A DNA stretch of 64,000 nt from an uncultured Paracoccaceae bacterium (GTDB lineage: Bacteria > Pseudomonadota > Alphaproteobacteria > Rhodobacterales > Rhodobacteraceae). Below the pieces are notes generated by a model, which worked only from the letters and a program-made list of their open reading frames with translations, had not been told where the DNA came from and ran no database searches. Both the position numbers and the translations under genes were made by a program. The stretch is from the NCBI GenBank assembly GCA_947503965.1, contig CANNFU010000007.1, positions 217,977 through 281,976 of the forward strand, in the 5' to 3' direction. How positions within the stretch are numbered: position 1 is the stretch's first letter; every line of letters begins with the position of its first letter. Positions 36,583 through 46,053 of this stretch are shown here, piece after piece.

Positions 36583-37463
36583 TGCGGAAATCAGCATTTC
36601 TTCTTCCCGCAATTGTTGTTGTCGTGGTGGGTGCGTTGTCCTCGGTGTTTATCGTGGACGAACGTGAAAAGGCGCTTGTGCTTCAGTTCGGTCAGATCGT
36701 GAAGGTTCAGGAAGAGCCTGGTCTGGGTTTCAAGATCCCGCTGATCCAGGAAGTCGTTCGTTATGACGACCGTATCCTCAGCCGTGATCTGGAACCACTG
36801 GAAGTCACGCCATCGGATGACCGGCGTCTGGTCGTTGATGCATTCGCGCGCTACCGCATTGCGGATGTTGAACAGTTCCGGCGGGCCGTTGGTGCCGGCG
36901 GCGAAGAGGCGGCCGCGCGTCGCCTTGACAGTATCTTGCGCGCTGAGACGCGTGAAGTGCTGGGTTCGGTCAGCTCAAACGATATTCTATCTGTTGACCG
37001 GGCAGCGCTGATGCTGCGGATCCGCAACAGCGCGATTGCCGAAGCGCAGGCACTGGGATTGCAGGTGATCGACGTGCGGTTGAAGCGCACCGACCTGCCG
37101 CCGGAAAACCTTAACGCGACCTACGAACGGATGAAGGCGGAACGTGACCGCGAAGCCGCAGACGAACGCGCCCGCGGTAACGAAGCGGCCCAGCGTATTC
37201 AGGCGCAGGCGGACAGAACGGTGATCGAACTTGTCTCGGACGCGGAACGTCAAAGCCAGATCATCCAGGGTGAGGCCGACGCGCGTCGGAACGAAATCTT
37301 TGCTTCTGCCTTTGGTTCGGATCCTGAATTCTTTGAATTCTACCGGTCCATGACCGCTTATCAACGGGCGCTGCGGCCTGGCAACTCGACCATGGTGCTG
37401 TCGCCCGACAGTGACTTCTTCAACTATTTGAAGTCTGATCTGGGCAGCGACGCCGGTCAATAA
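36582..37463 (+). CDS. hflC: FtsH protease modulator HflC
   Basis: A 293-residue SPFH protein with an N-terminal membrane anchor (FLLPAIVVVVVGALSSVFIV), the domain start VDEREKALVLQFGQI, the Glu/Arg/Ala-rich coiled coil and a C-terminal FYRSMTAYQRALRPG segment typical of HflC. The one-base overlap with hflK suggests translational coupling and equal amounts. A strong hairpin follows the stop. Confidence 0.96.
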   Translation: MRKSAFLLPAIVVVVVGALSSVFIVDEREKALVLQFGQIVKVQEEPGLGFKIPLIQEVVRYDDRILSRDLEPLEVTPSDDRRLVVDAFARYRIADVEQFRRAVGAGGEEAAARRLDSILRAETREVLGSVSSNDILSVDRAALMLRIRNSAIAEAQALGLQVIDVRLKRTDLPPENLNATYERMKAERDREAADERARGNEAAQRIQAQADRTVIELVSDAERQSQIIQGEADARRNEIFASAFGSDPEFFEFYRSMTAYQRALRPGNSTMVLSPDSDFFNYLKSDLGSDAGQ

Positions 37464-37482
37464 AGGCTGCAATCATGTGGTG

Positions 37483-37510
37483 AAAAGGCCAGCCGCCGCG
37501 CTGGCCTTTT
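37483..37510 (+). terminator. Terminator-like hairpin after hflC
   Basis: AAAAGGCCAGC and GCTGGCCTTTT form a perfect 11-bp stem with a 6-base loop, 20 bases past hflC. The A/T ends provide the U-run on either strand. It separates hflKC from the degP gene, which therefore needs its own promoter in 37511-37697. Confidence 0.85.
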
Positions 37511-37697
37511 GTCATCTTGCAGATCCGTTTTTTGTTGCTTCATGCGAAAAACCACCCGAATGAACGAAAAATCACATCGAGTTGAGTTTCTGACACCGAT
37601 GTTTGCGTTGCACATCGCGCGCTCTACATAGATCATCAGATGTTAATGGCGCTGCCATATCGTGCAGCGCAATCCAGTGTACAAGGAGATTTGCCAA

Positions 37698-39176
37698 GTG
37701 AAATCCAAGGCAATCGCAATTCAACAAGATTACGGGCAGGCGCGCTGTCTGATCACGGCACTTTTTGCAGCACTCGCTTTGGCGCTGGCATTGGTGCTTG
37801 CACAGGCCACCACGGCTGAAGCGCAGAGCCGGCCTGAAACATTCGCTGATCTGGCTGAACGGATCAGCCCATCGGTCGTCAACATCACGACAAGCACGAC
37901 CATCGCCGGCCGGACCGGTCCGCAAGGTCTTGTGCCCGAAGGGTCCCCGTTTGAGGATTTCTTCAATGACCTGAACCCGAACGATAGGAACGGCGCGCGC
38001 CGGTCCTCGGCACTGGGGTCCGGCTTTGTCATCTCTGATGATGGTTACATCGTGACCAACAATCACGTGATCGAAGGTGCCGATGAGATCCTGATCGAAT
38101 TCTTCCCCGGCGGAGAGCCAGGCGTTCCAGCGGAACTGGTCGGGACAGATCCGAACACGGATATCGCCGTTCTGAAGGTTGACCTTGAAAACCTGCCATA
38201 TGTTGAGTTCGGCGACAGCAATGGCCCCGGTAGCCGTGTCGGTGACTGGGTCATGGCGATGGGTAATCCGCTTGGTCAGGGTTTTTCGGTTTCGGCCGGG
38301 ATCGTTTCGGCCCGTAATCGCGCACTTTCAGGCACGTATGATGATTACATCCAGACAGATGCCGCAATCAACCGCGGCAACTCTGGCGGGCCGCTGTTCA
38401 ACATGGATGGCGAGGTTATCGGCGTGAACACGGCGATCCTGTCACCCAACGGCGGCTCAATCGGTATCGGTTTTGCGATGTCGTCAGCCGTTGTGACCAA
38501 TGTGGTCGATCAGTTGATCGAGTTCGGTGAAACCCGTCGTGGTTGGCTTGGTGTGCGCATTCAGGATGTGACCCCGGATATGGTCGATGCGATTGAAGGT
38601 CTTGACCTTGCGCGCGGTGCACTTGTGACTGACGTCCCTGCGGGTCCAGCTGAAGATGCGGGTATGCTGTCTGGTGATGTCATCCTGAATTTCGACGGTG
38701 TTGAAATCGAGGATACGCGCGAACTCGTCCGCATCGTCGGCAACTCTCCTGTCGGTAAGGAAGTCCCGGTTGAGGTGCTGCGCGAAGGCGATATGGAGCA
38801 ACTGACTGTTGTTCTTGGCCGTCGTGAGACATCAGAAGCTGTTGCCTTCCCCGCATCGACAGAGCCGGAAGAGGCGGATCAGTCGGAAATCCTGGGTCTT
38901 ACCCTGTCAGAAATTACACCAGAGCTGACCGATCAGTTTTCGCTGAATGTCGATCAAGGCCTGGTGATCACAGCAATTGATCCCGACTCCGAAGGCGCCT
39001 CAAAAGGTCTGCTGGAAGGTGATGTGATCACCGAGGCCGGTCAGCAAGCGGTTGCGACAATTGCCGATCTTGAAGCGCAGATCGAAGCGGCGACCGAGGC
39101 GGGGCGCAAGTCCATCCTGCTGCTGGTGCGTCGCGGCGGTGATCCACGCTTTGTCGCACTTGTGCTTGAAGAGTAA
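37698..39176 (+). CDS. degP: DegP/HtrA-family periplasmic serine protease
   Basis: A 492-residue protease-chaperone from a GTG start at 37698, chosen because AAGGAG stands nine bases upstream; the in-frame ATG at 37662 has no such site. A signal peptide with a long Ala/Leu core ends near AEAQS. The trypsin-like domain shows the triad: His in VTNNHVI (about 123), Asp in NTDIAVLKV and Ser in RGNSGGPLFN (about 228). Two PDZ domains follow (RGWLGVRIQDVT and the QSEILGLTLSEIT region). It degrades or refolds damaged envelope proteins. Location after hflKC is common in this group. Confidence 0.95.
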   Translation: MKSKAIAIQQDYGQARCLITALFAALALALALVLAQATTAEAQSRPETFADLAERISPSVVNITTSTTIAGRTGPQGLVPEGSPFEDFFNDLNPNDRNGARRSSALGSGFVISDDGYIVTNNHVIEGADEILIEFFPGGEPGVPAELVGTDPNTDIAVLKVDLENLPYVEFGDSNGPGSRVGDWVMAMGNPLGQGFSVSAGIVSARNRALSGTYDDYIQTDAAINRGNSGGPLFNMDGEVIGVNTAILSPNGGSIGIGFAMSSAVVTNVVDQLIEFGETRRGWLGVRIQDVTPDMVDAIEGLDLARGALVTDVPAGPAEDAGMLSGDVILNFDGVEIEDTRELVRIVGNSPVGKEVPVEVLREGDMEQLTVVLGRRETSEAVAFPASTEPEEADQSEILGLTLSEITPELTDQFSLNVDQGLVITAIDPDSEGASKGLLEGDVITEAGQQAVATIADLEAQIEAATEAGRKSILLLVRRGGDPRFVALVLEE

Positions 39177-39199
39177 GCCGTACCACACAGTCTAACGAA

Positions 39200-39228
39200 A
39201 AGGCGGCCCACTGGTGCCGCCTTTTTTG
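39200..39228 (+). terminator. Rho-independent terminator after degP
   Basis: AAGGCGGC and GCCGCCTT form an 8-bp stem with an 8-base loop, followed by a run of T, 24 bases past the degP stop. Confidence 0.88.
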
Positions 39229-39270
39229 TTGGGCGCAGCGCAGTTCCGGATCTGATCCGGGACCACAAAG

Positions 39271-39654
39271 CTATTGCGCGTTTTGCGGCAACCCATCTGT
39301 GATATCGTAGTAATCGCCCTTATCGGCAACAAAAATATGCTGCTTGAGTTTTGTTTGTGTCGGCGTATCGAAAGCGCCCATCGCAATCGCCGTCCAATCC
39401 TGAAACACCGGGTCCCAGAACAAGGTTGATCCGCAGGTGCCACAGAAACCGCGCCTGACCTTTTCAGATGACTGATACCAGCGCACATGCGCTTCACCCG
39501 TGATCGTGACTGCAGCGCGGGGCACGTCGACAGATGCCTCGTAATGCCCCGAATGTTTGCGACAGGCCGTGCAGTGACAGGCGGATGGTGGCGGCAGATC
39601 ACCTGTCACCGCAATCTGCACAGCGCCGCAAAGGCAGCTTGCCCGATGGGTCAT
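39271..39654 (-). CDS. GFA-family zinc-binding protein
   Basis: A 127-residue protein with the glutathione-dependent formaldehyde-activating (GFA) fold: CLCGAVQIAV, CHCTACRKHSG and FCGTCGSTLFWDP give two CxxC-type zinc sites. Family members are Zn proteins in C1 or aldehyde metabolism, but most, like this one, have no proven activity. It overlaps the TRAP permease gene by four bases (ATGA), so it is probably translated with it. Confidence 0.87.
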   Translation of the reverse strand: MTHRASCLCGAVQIAVTGDLPPPSACHCTACRKHSGHYEASVDVPRAAVTITGEAHVRWYQSSEKVRRGFCGTCGSTLFWDPVFQDWTAIAMGAFDTPTQTKLKQHIFVADKGDYYDITDGLPQNAQ

Positions 39655-41744
39655 GCTGTCATGGCCCTTGGCATGGTCCGGATGTTCCACACAAGTATCC
39701 CGATCACGACAGCCGCACCGGTGAGATGAACCAGCAAGGTCGTCGGCCAGATACATGCCGCGCCCGCGATCAACAGGATCAGCCGGGTCGGCACATTGAT
39801 CGGCTGCTCCAGACAGCCCTGCAGCGCGCCAGCCAATCCGTAGATGCCAAACACGCCAAAGACAAAGATAACCAGCATTACGCCCCAATCACCCGAGAGA
39901 AACGGAGTGTAAGCCATCAGCAGCGGCACGATATAAAGACCCTTGGCCAATTTCCAACTCGCAAAGCCCGTGGCCATTGCTGGTGCTTTGGCAATCGCTG
40001 CGGCGGTAAAGGCCGCAAGTGCGACAGGGGGGGTGACGTTGCTGTCCTGACTGAGCCAGAAGATGATCATATGCGCCGACAAAAGTGCGGCAACGGCAAC
40101 ATCCTGCGGAACCACCAAATCCCGCAAGGGTGCGGCCACCTCCAGCGGCAAGGCCTTGATGATGGTGCTTGCCTCCTCGGCCGTCAGCGGACCTGCCAGA
40201 ACCGAAGGGTCAGGCACGCCGAACATCAAAACGGCATTGGCTGCATCACCCAAGGTCCCTGCCGCAAGTGCTTCGATCACGAAACGGTCGGCGATCATGC
40301 CTGCAAGGGCAGGGGCCGACAATGTGGCGAGCACGATATAGGCCGCCGTCACAGGTAACCCCATGCCCAGCACCAGGCTGGCAATGGCCACCATGACAAT
40401 CGCGACGAGCAGATTGCCATTCGCCCAATCCGCAATCATCAGGCTGAACGTGTTACCGATGCCCGCCGTCGCGATCACGTTCACGACCAAACCAACAGCG
40501 CAAAGCAGCACGGCGGTCATGATCATACCCTTGGTGCCCATCACCAGAGCCTCGAACACTGCCCGGGGGCCCATCGGGTTCTGTGTCAGCCAGCTTGACG
40601 CGATCACGGCCAGGATACCAAAAACAGCCGCGTAGGCGGGGGTAAATCCAGAGACCAGCATCCCGATCAGGCCAGCGATCGGGATAATAAAGCTGGCCCC
40701 GCCTTTCCTGAAGGCAGAGCCGATTGTCTCACCATCGTTTTCCATCGGTTGCAAGCCCAGACGCCGCGCCTCGATCCTTACAAAGAACGTGACCGAGAGG
40801 AAGTAAAGCAGGGCGGGCAATGCGGCAACGGCAACGATTGTTTCGTAGGAAATCTGCGTGAAGCTGGCCATGACAAAGGCCCCGGCGCCCATGATCGGCG
40901 GCATCAACTGACCACCGGTGGACGATGCGGCCTCGACCCCGCCTGCGAACTTGGGTGGAAATCCGGCTTTTTTCATCAACGGAATGGTGATCACACCGGT
41001 CGAAGCCGTGTTTGCAACAGCCGAGCCCGAAATCGTGCCCGTCAGACCAGAGGCAATGACCGCCACAATGCCCGGCCCCCCGACCAGCCGACCAGCGATG
41101 GCACGGGCGATATTGATCACGAAATCCCCGGCACCAGAGCGCAGCAGGAACGCCCCAAAGATGATGAACAGGAACACGAATGTCGAGGATATCCGGGCAA
41201 TTGTGCCGAACATGGCGTCATCGCCAAAGATCGACCGAAACGCAATGCTTTCCCAATTGAGCCCCGGAAACGAAAACACGCCGCCAATCAGACTGCCCCA
41301 CCAGCCCACATAGGTCAGCGCAATGATGATCAGTGACGGAATGACCCAACCGGTCAAACGGCGTGTCAATTCAGTCGCGCCAAGGATACAGATGCCCGCC
41401 GCGAGCCAATCAAGGGCCGAAAATTTCACACCGCGGTCGTAAATCCCCTGTTCTGCAAAGGGCAGATAGATGGCCGAAACCGCGACAAGCATACCCAGGG
41501 TCAGATCAAAGACGAGTATGGGTTTGCTACGTGTCTGCCCCTTGACCAGCGGATACAGCACTGCCGCAAGAAACGCGAAACCCGCGAAGTGATAGGCGTT
41601 ACGCTGAAACTCGGAAATGATCGGATCGAATGCCACATAGATGTGACCAACGGCAATCAGGAAACACAGAATTGTCAGCGCAGTATTTGGCAGGCCGGTA
41701 AACGTGCGCAGGACTGCCGCCTCGACGGGGGTTTCATCAGACAT
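39651..41744 (-). CDS. TRAP transporter fused 4TM/12TM permease (TAXI type)
   Basis: A 697-residue inner-membrane protein that joins the small DctQ-like and large DctM-like subunits in one chain, the form that works with TAXI-type binding proteins. Motifs include SGLTGTISGSAVANTASTGVITIPLMKK and EAASSTGGQLMPPIMGAGAFVMA near the substrate site. Such systems use sodium gradients to take up organic acids such as glutamate or related compounds; the substrate is unknown. It follows the binding-protein gene after a stem-loop. Confidence 0.93.
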   Translation of the reverse strand: MSDETPVEAAVLRTFTGLPNTALTILCFLIAVGHIYVAFDPIISEFQRNAYHFAGFAFLAAVLYPLVKGQTRSKPILVFDLTLGMLVAVSAIYLPFAEQGIYDRGVKFSALDWLAAGICILGATELTRRLTGWVIPSLIIIALTYVGWWGSLIGGVFSFPGLNWESIAFRSIFGDDAMFGTIARISSTFVFLFIIFGAFLLRSGAGDFVINIARAIAGRLVGGPGIVAVIASGLTGTISGSAVANTASTGVITIPLMKKAGFPPKFAGGVEAASSTGGQLMPPIMGAGAFVMASFTQISYETIVAVAALPALLYFLSVTFFVRIEARRLGLQPMENDGETIGSAFRKGGASFIIPIAGLIGMLVSGFTPAYAAVFGILAVIASSWLTQNPMGPRAVFEALVMGTKGMIMTAVLLCAVGLVVNVIATAGIGNTFSLMIADWANGNLLVAIVMVAIASLVLGMGLPVTAAYIVLATLSAPALAGMIADRFVIEALAAGTLGDAANAVLMFGVPDPSVLAGPLTAEEASTIIKALPLEVAAPLRDLVVPQDVAVAALLSAHMIIFWLSQDSNVTPPVALAAFTAAAIAKAPAMATGFASWKLAKGLYIVPLLMAYTPFLSGDWGVMLVIFVFGVFGIYGLAGALQGCLEQPINVPTRLILLIAGAACIWPTTLLVHLTGAAVVIGILVWNIRTMPRAMTA

Positions 41745-41768
41745 TTGCGTTCCTTTGAAATGCAGTTA

Positions 41769-41795
41769 CGGCCCGCGATTATCGCACGCGGGCCG
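41769..41795 (-). promoter_or_regulatory. Intercistronic stem-loop between TAXI and TRAP genes
   Basis: CGGCCCGCG and CGCGGGCCG form a perfect 9-bp GC stem with a 9-base loop in the 62-base gap after the binding-protein stop. There is no U-run, so partial termination or mRNA protection that raises binding-protein yield is more likely than full termination. Confidence 0.6.
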
Positions 41796-41806
41796 CAAGA
41801 ACGCCG

Positions 41807-42817
41807 TTATTCAGCGATCAGACGTGCGGGGATTTCGATCCCCTGTTCCTGATAGAACCGCGCGGCACCGGGATGCAGCGGAACCGGCAGACCTGCAATC
41901 GCAGCCTCTAATGCCATCGCCTTGGTAGCGGGGTGAATCGCCTGCAGGAAGGGCAGATTTTCATAGATCGTCTTGGTGATCTGATAGACGTTTTCCTCGG
42001 GGAGGTCGGCATGCGTGGCCAGGAAGTTCGGCTGCGCAATCGTGTTGATATCCTCGGTCTGGCCCGGATAGGTGCCCGCCGGGATCAGGTAGGGTGTCCA
42101 CAGACCACGGCCACCATCGGCCAATTCCAACTGCTCTGGCGTGAAGTCCAACATCGTCACGCCGTCACCTGCAGCAGCCATCAACTGGCTGATCGCACCG
42201 GTGGGCACACCGGCGGGCGTGCTGATTCCCTTGACCTGTCCGTTTTGCAATGCTTCGGCCGATGGCCCGTAACCTGCAAAAACCAGTTCGTAATCACTCT
42301 CGATATCGATCCCTAAGCCGGCCATGATCGTCCGGTTCGATCCGATCGTGCCCGAGTTCTGGTTGCCAAGCGCCATCGCTTCGCCCTTCAGCGCGACGAA
42401 ATCATCCATCGTGCCGGTGGTAGCCACATCGCTGGCGACGACGAATTGTTCCACGTTCTGCCACAGCATTGTGACGGATCGCAGATGCTCTTGCGGACCG
42501 GACTCGGCCACTGGTCCGGTGCCGGTGGCCGCGTAATATCCAAAGAGGCCCTGCAGAATGCCGAACTGTGCCTCGCCTTCGCGGATCAGCCGGACATTCT
42601 CACCCGAGCCCGCAGAACTGATCGCGGACATGCCAATCTTCATGCTGGGTTCCAGCTTGACCTTGATCAAAGTCGAAAGCGCGACACCCACCGGATAATA
42701 CGTGCCCCCCGTTGATGCCGTGGCAAGAATATAGCTCGCCTCTTCGGCCTGTGCATGTGCGGCAGGTGCGGCGATGGCAAGGCTTGCGGCCAAAACTGCC
42801 TTAGATAGATATTTCAT
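41807..42817 (-). CDS. TAXI-family TRAP transporter solute-binding protein
   Basis: A 336-residue periplasmic protein with a signal peptide (KYLSKAVLAASLAIAAPAAHA) and the TAXI start ATASTGGTYYPVGVALSTLI. Later segments GNQNSGTIGSNRTI and FLATHADLPEENVYQITK fit the family. The ATG at 42817 has GGGAG six bases upstream; an in-frame GTG at 42889 would bury the signal peptide and is rejected. It is the first gene of the TRAP operon and is divergent from the ferredoxin gene. Confidence 0.92.
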   Translation of the reverse strand: MKYLSKAVLAASLAIAAPAAHAQAEEASYILATASTGGTYYPVGVALSTLIKVKLEPSMKIGMSAISSAGSGENVRLIREGEAQFGILQGLFGYYAATGTGPVAESGPQEHLRSVTMLWQNVEQFVVASDVATTGTMDDFVALKGEAMALGNQNSGTIGSNRTIMAGLGIDIESDYELVFAGYGPSAEALQNGQVKGISTPAGVPTGAISQLMAAAGDGVTMLDFTPEQLELADGGRGLWTPYLIPAGTYPGQTEDINTIAQPNFLATHADLPEENVYQITKTIYENLPFLQAIHPATKAMALEAAIAGLPVPLHPGAARFYQEQGIEIPARLIAE

Positions 42818-42896
42818 ACATGTCTCCCAAATTGAGGGCCTCCCCGACCCATGATGCGCAAGGGTAACGTCCATGTCGGGGATGTCCACAGATCAC

Positions 42897-42924
42897 AATG
42901 ATCTCAGCGCGCTGATTGATCATT
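42897..42924. promoter_or_regulatory. Extended inverted repeat in the TAXI/ferredoxin divergent gap
   Basis: AATGATC and GATCATT flank a perfect 12-bp palindrome (TCAGCGCGCTGA, 42904-42915), with only TT unpaired on the right side. Thirteen-base arms in a gap between two divergent promoters suggest an operator for an unidentified dimeric regulator; a hairpin is the alternative. Confidence 0.5.
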
Positions 42925-42962
42925 TTTGGGGGTGGCGAGCATGAAAACTGTGCACTACTTAG

Positions 42963-43321
<359 letters not shown>

Positions 43322-43322
<1 letters not shown>

Positions 43323-44158
43323 TGAAATTCCGCCTTCTGGCTCTGCTTGCTTTGCTTGCGCCGGAAGTGGCGGTGGCCTGTCGTGCCGCGCCCCATACCG
43401 CCAGCGCGTTTCACAGCGAAACCTTTGCCGCCCTGCGCGGATGCGCGGGGCAGGGGGTATCGACCTGTCAGGCGGAGGGGATCACTGCTGCCTGGTACGA
43501 GATGCCAACAACGCGTTATGCGCATGGTGTTCTTGGTGATGCGATCGAAGGCGGGCAGCTTCGGGTTTATTCGACAGATACTGCCGTCGATAGCTGTGGC
43601 ACCAAGTCTGTCGTGCTTGATGACGCCCATGTGTTCGAAGACACCGGACCCAGATTGGCGGATTTGAACGGGGATGGCCGGGCCGAAGTGATTACGGTGC
43701 GCAGCCACCAGAACAACGGGGCACAGCTTGCGATCTACGCCGATGTGCCTGGGCAACCCAGCCTGCAACTGATTGCCACAAATCCCTATATCGGCACCCG
43801 TAACCGGTGGCTCGCGCCTATCGGGATCGCCGATCTGGATGATGACGGTCATATCGAAATTGCGTATATCGACCGACCCCACCTCGCCAAGACGTTGCGT
43901 GTCTGGCGTTTCAAGGACGGGGAATTGTCTGAAATCGCCGCCGGTTCCGGCCTGACCAATCACCGCATTGGCGAACGCGATATTGCTGGTGGCATCCGTG
44001 ACTGTGGGCAGGGGCCAGAGATGATCACGGCAAACGCCGATTGGTCACGTGTGATCGCCACACGGTTGGAAAACGGCGAATTGCGGGCAACTGATATCGG
44101 TTCTCATGTCGACCGTAGCTCTTTTGCAACGGCAATTGCTTGTAACCCGCTGCCTTAG
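43322..44158 (+). CDS. Exported FG-GAP/VCBS-repeat protein
   Basis: A 278-residue protein with a signal peptide (KFRLLALLALLAPEVAVA) and at least two FG-GAP/VCBS-type calcium-binding repeats: LADLNGDGRAEVI and IADLDDDGHIEIAYID, as in beta-propeller blades. Six or so Cys suggest disulfides in the periplasm. The function is unknown. The ATG overlaps the ferredoxin stop by one base (TGATG), implying coupled translation of two proteins that end in different compartments. It overlaps the convergent cobS stop by four bases. Confidence 0.8.
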
Positions 44159-44901
44159 GCCAACATCGTCAGCACTGCGATCAGCGTTGCGATTTCCGTG
44201 ACTTGCTGTGTGGCCCCCAAGATGTCCCCGGTCTGTCCCCCGATCTTCGACCGTGCAATCAAGCCACAGGCCAGTGCCGTCAATCCGGCAACAATAATCA
44301 GCAACGGATATCCGCTCACAACCGTGACGACCAACGCAATCACGACCGCGATCCAGGCCGTCGCGGTTGGTGGACGCCCGACGCTTTTGCTCAATCCGCC
44401 GTCACGGGCATTTGGCAGCGTGGCCATCAACACGACCATGGCGCTCCTGCTCAATGCGCCTACGGCAATAAACACCACCCAATAGGCCCCCAAGGATACA
44501 ATGCCTGCCAGCGCCAGAAAGCGCAGCAAGAGCGACAGCGCGATCGCACACACCCCATACACACCGATATGGCTGTCCTTCATGATCTCCAGCCGCCGCG
44601 CCGGGGTCCAGCCGCCCCAGAGGCCGTCAGCCGCGTCCGCCAACCCATCCTCGTGCATCGCACCCGTCAGTATCACCGAAAGAGCCAGCACCAGCCCTGC
44701 CACGACACCGGACGGCAGACCGACCCAGAGCATCAGCGCCGTCGCAGCCGCCAGAATGACACCGATGATCACGCCCACCAATGGATAGGCCCAGGCGGAT
44801 GCCGCGCCCCGTGCCATCGCCCGGTCACTGTCCACAATCACAGGAAACCGGGTGAGCAGGCCCAATGCTGCAAGAAGATCAATCCGATCAAATAGAGGCA
44901 T
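44155..44901 (-). CDS. cobS: Cobalamin synthase (adenosylcobinamide-GDP ribazoletransferase)
   Basis: A 248-residue membrane enzyme that joins adenosylcobinamide-GDP and alpha-ribazole in the last steps of B12 assembly. It shows LLTRFPV near the start, AWAYPLVGVIIG, and the catalytic GAMHEDGLADAADGLWGG motif, with several helices. The ATG at 44901 is the first after a long open but implausible upstream extension. It is divergent from cobT, its partner pathway gene. Confidence 0.94.
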   Translation of the reverse strand: MPLFDRIDLLAALGLLTRFPVIVDSDRAMARGAASAWAYPLVGVIIGVILAAATALMLWVGLPSGVVAGLVLALSVILTGAMHEDGLADAADGLWGGWTPARRLEIMKDSHIGVYGVCAIALSLLLRFLALAGIVSLGAYWVVFIAVGALSRSAMVVLMATLPNARDGGLSKSVGRPPTATAWIAVVIALVVTVVSGYPLLIIVAGLTALACGLIARSKIGGQTGDILGATQQVTEIATLIAVLTMLA

Positions 44902-44992
44902 GTCGTGTTTGTACAAAAGCGGGTCCTTCGGGGGCTTTCCATCGCGGGGATGATCGTTAAACAGGTCAAAAGATTGATGGAATGAGACCCCG

Positions 44993-46003
44993 ATGCAAGC
45001 GCCATTTTCGACCCTGTCCACCTTTCGCGAAACCTTGGCTGCAGCCCCCGCTCTGGACGCAGCAGCGCGCGATGGCGCGGCAGAGCGGAACAGCCAACTC
45101 ACCAAACCTCCCGGCGCATTGGGCAGGCTGGAAGACCTCGCCATCTGGTATGCGGGCTGGCGCGGTTCCGCGCAGCCGCAGATCAACGCGCCGCAAGTGA
45201 TCATTTTTGCCGGCAATCATGGTGTCTGCGCCCAGGGCGTTTCGGCCTTCCCGCCAGAGGTGACCGCGCAGATGGTTGCCAATTTCGAACATGGCGGTGC
45301 TGCCATCAACCAGCTGTCCAGGGCATTTGGGGCCAAAATGGATGTCCATGCCCTCGCCCTTGACAGGCCCACCGTGGATTTCACAACTGGCCCCGCAATG
45401 AGCGAAGAAGACGCTGTCAGCGCTTTGCAAACAGGCTGGAACGCAGTCGACCCGGATGCGGACCTGCTGGTCACTGGCGAAATGGGCATTGGCAATACCA
45501 CTTCCGCTGCTGCGGTGGCCGCTGCTGTCTTGGGCGGGGATGCTGCCACATGGACCGGGCGCGGTACGGGTGTTGATGATGCGGGCCTTGCGCGCAAGAC
45601 CGATGCCGTCGCCAAGGGCCTTGCACTCCATGCCACGGACGATCCGCTTGAAGCGCTGCGTCGCCTTGGCGGGCGCGAACTGGCTGCGATGGCGGGGGCC
45701 ATTGCTGCGGCGCGACATTACCGGATCCCTGTCATCCTTGACGGTTTCATTTGCTGTGCGGCAGCAGCGGTGTTGGCGAAGGCTGAGGATGGAACGCTTG
45801 ATCACACGGTTGCCGGACATCTCAGCGCCGAAGGGGCGCATCAAAAACTCCTCGACGCGCTTGGCAAGTCACCCTTGCTGAATCTGGGTCTGCGTTTGGG
45901 CGAAGGGTCGGGCGCAGCACTTGCCATTGGTATCCTGAAAGGGGCTATCGCGTGTCATTCCGGCATGGCGACCTTTGCCGAAGCAGGGGTCAGCGACGGC
46001 TAA
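44993..46003 (+). CDS. cobT: Nicotinate-nucleotide-dimethylbenzimidazole phosphoribosyltransferase
   Basis: A 336-residue enzyme that activates the lower ligand of B12 as alpha-ribazole phosphate. [40 protein letters not shown] and [10 protein letters not shown] (catalytic Glu near the C terminus) are the hallmark segments. Divergent from cobS across 91 bases. The gap is too short for a cobalamin riboswitch in front of either gene and none is seen. Confidence 0.95.
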   Translation: MQAPFSTLSTFRETLAAAPALDAAARDGAAERNSQLTKPPGALGRLEDLAIWYAGWRGSAQPQINAPQVIIFAGNHGVCAQGVSAFPPEVTAQMVANFEHGGAAINQLSRAFGAKMDVHALALDRPTVDFTTGPAMSEEDAVSALQTGWNAVDPDADLLVTGEMGIGNTTSAAAVAAAVLGGDAATWTGRGTGVDDAGLARKTDAVAKGLALHATDDPLEALRRLGGRELAAMAGAIAAARHYRIPVILDGFICCAAAAVLAKAEDGTLDHTVAGHLSAEGAHQKLLDALGKSPLLNLGLRLGEGSGAALAIGILKGAIACHSGMATFAEAGVSDG

Positions 46004-46008
46004 GCGCC

Positions 46009-46053
46009 CAATTTTCTTGCAAGAAAATTGCCCAGAATTTTCAAAAATTCTGG
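46009..46053. terminator. Twin AT-rich palindromes between convergent genes
   Basis: CAATTTTCTTG is followed directly by its exact reverse complement (46009-46030), then CCAGAATTTT/AAAATTCTGG with a 2-base loop (46032-46053). Both are perfect and AT-rich in a GC-rich setting, filling the gap between cobT and the antiporter gene. They may terminate both genes or belong to a dispersed repeat family. Confidence 0.6.

Noticed and set aside
39534..40358. Open frame antisense to the TRAP permease
   Set aside because: Composition is Arg/His/Gln-rich as expected for antisense of a membrane protein gene; no ribosome site or family.
44902..44992. Cobalamin riboswitch between cobS and cobT
   Set aside because: At 91 bases the divergent gap is too short and no B12-box-like sequence is seen.
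44966..45844. 292-codon open frame antisense to cobT
   Set aside because: cobT has every expected motif and the antisense frame none.
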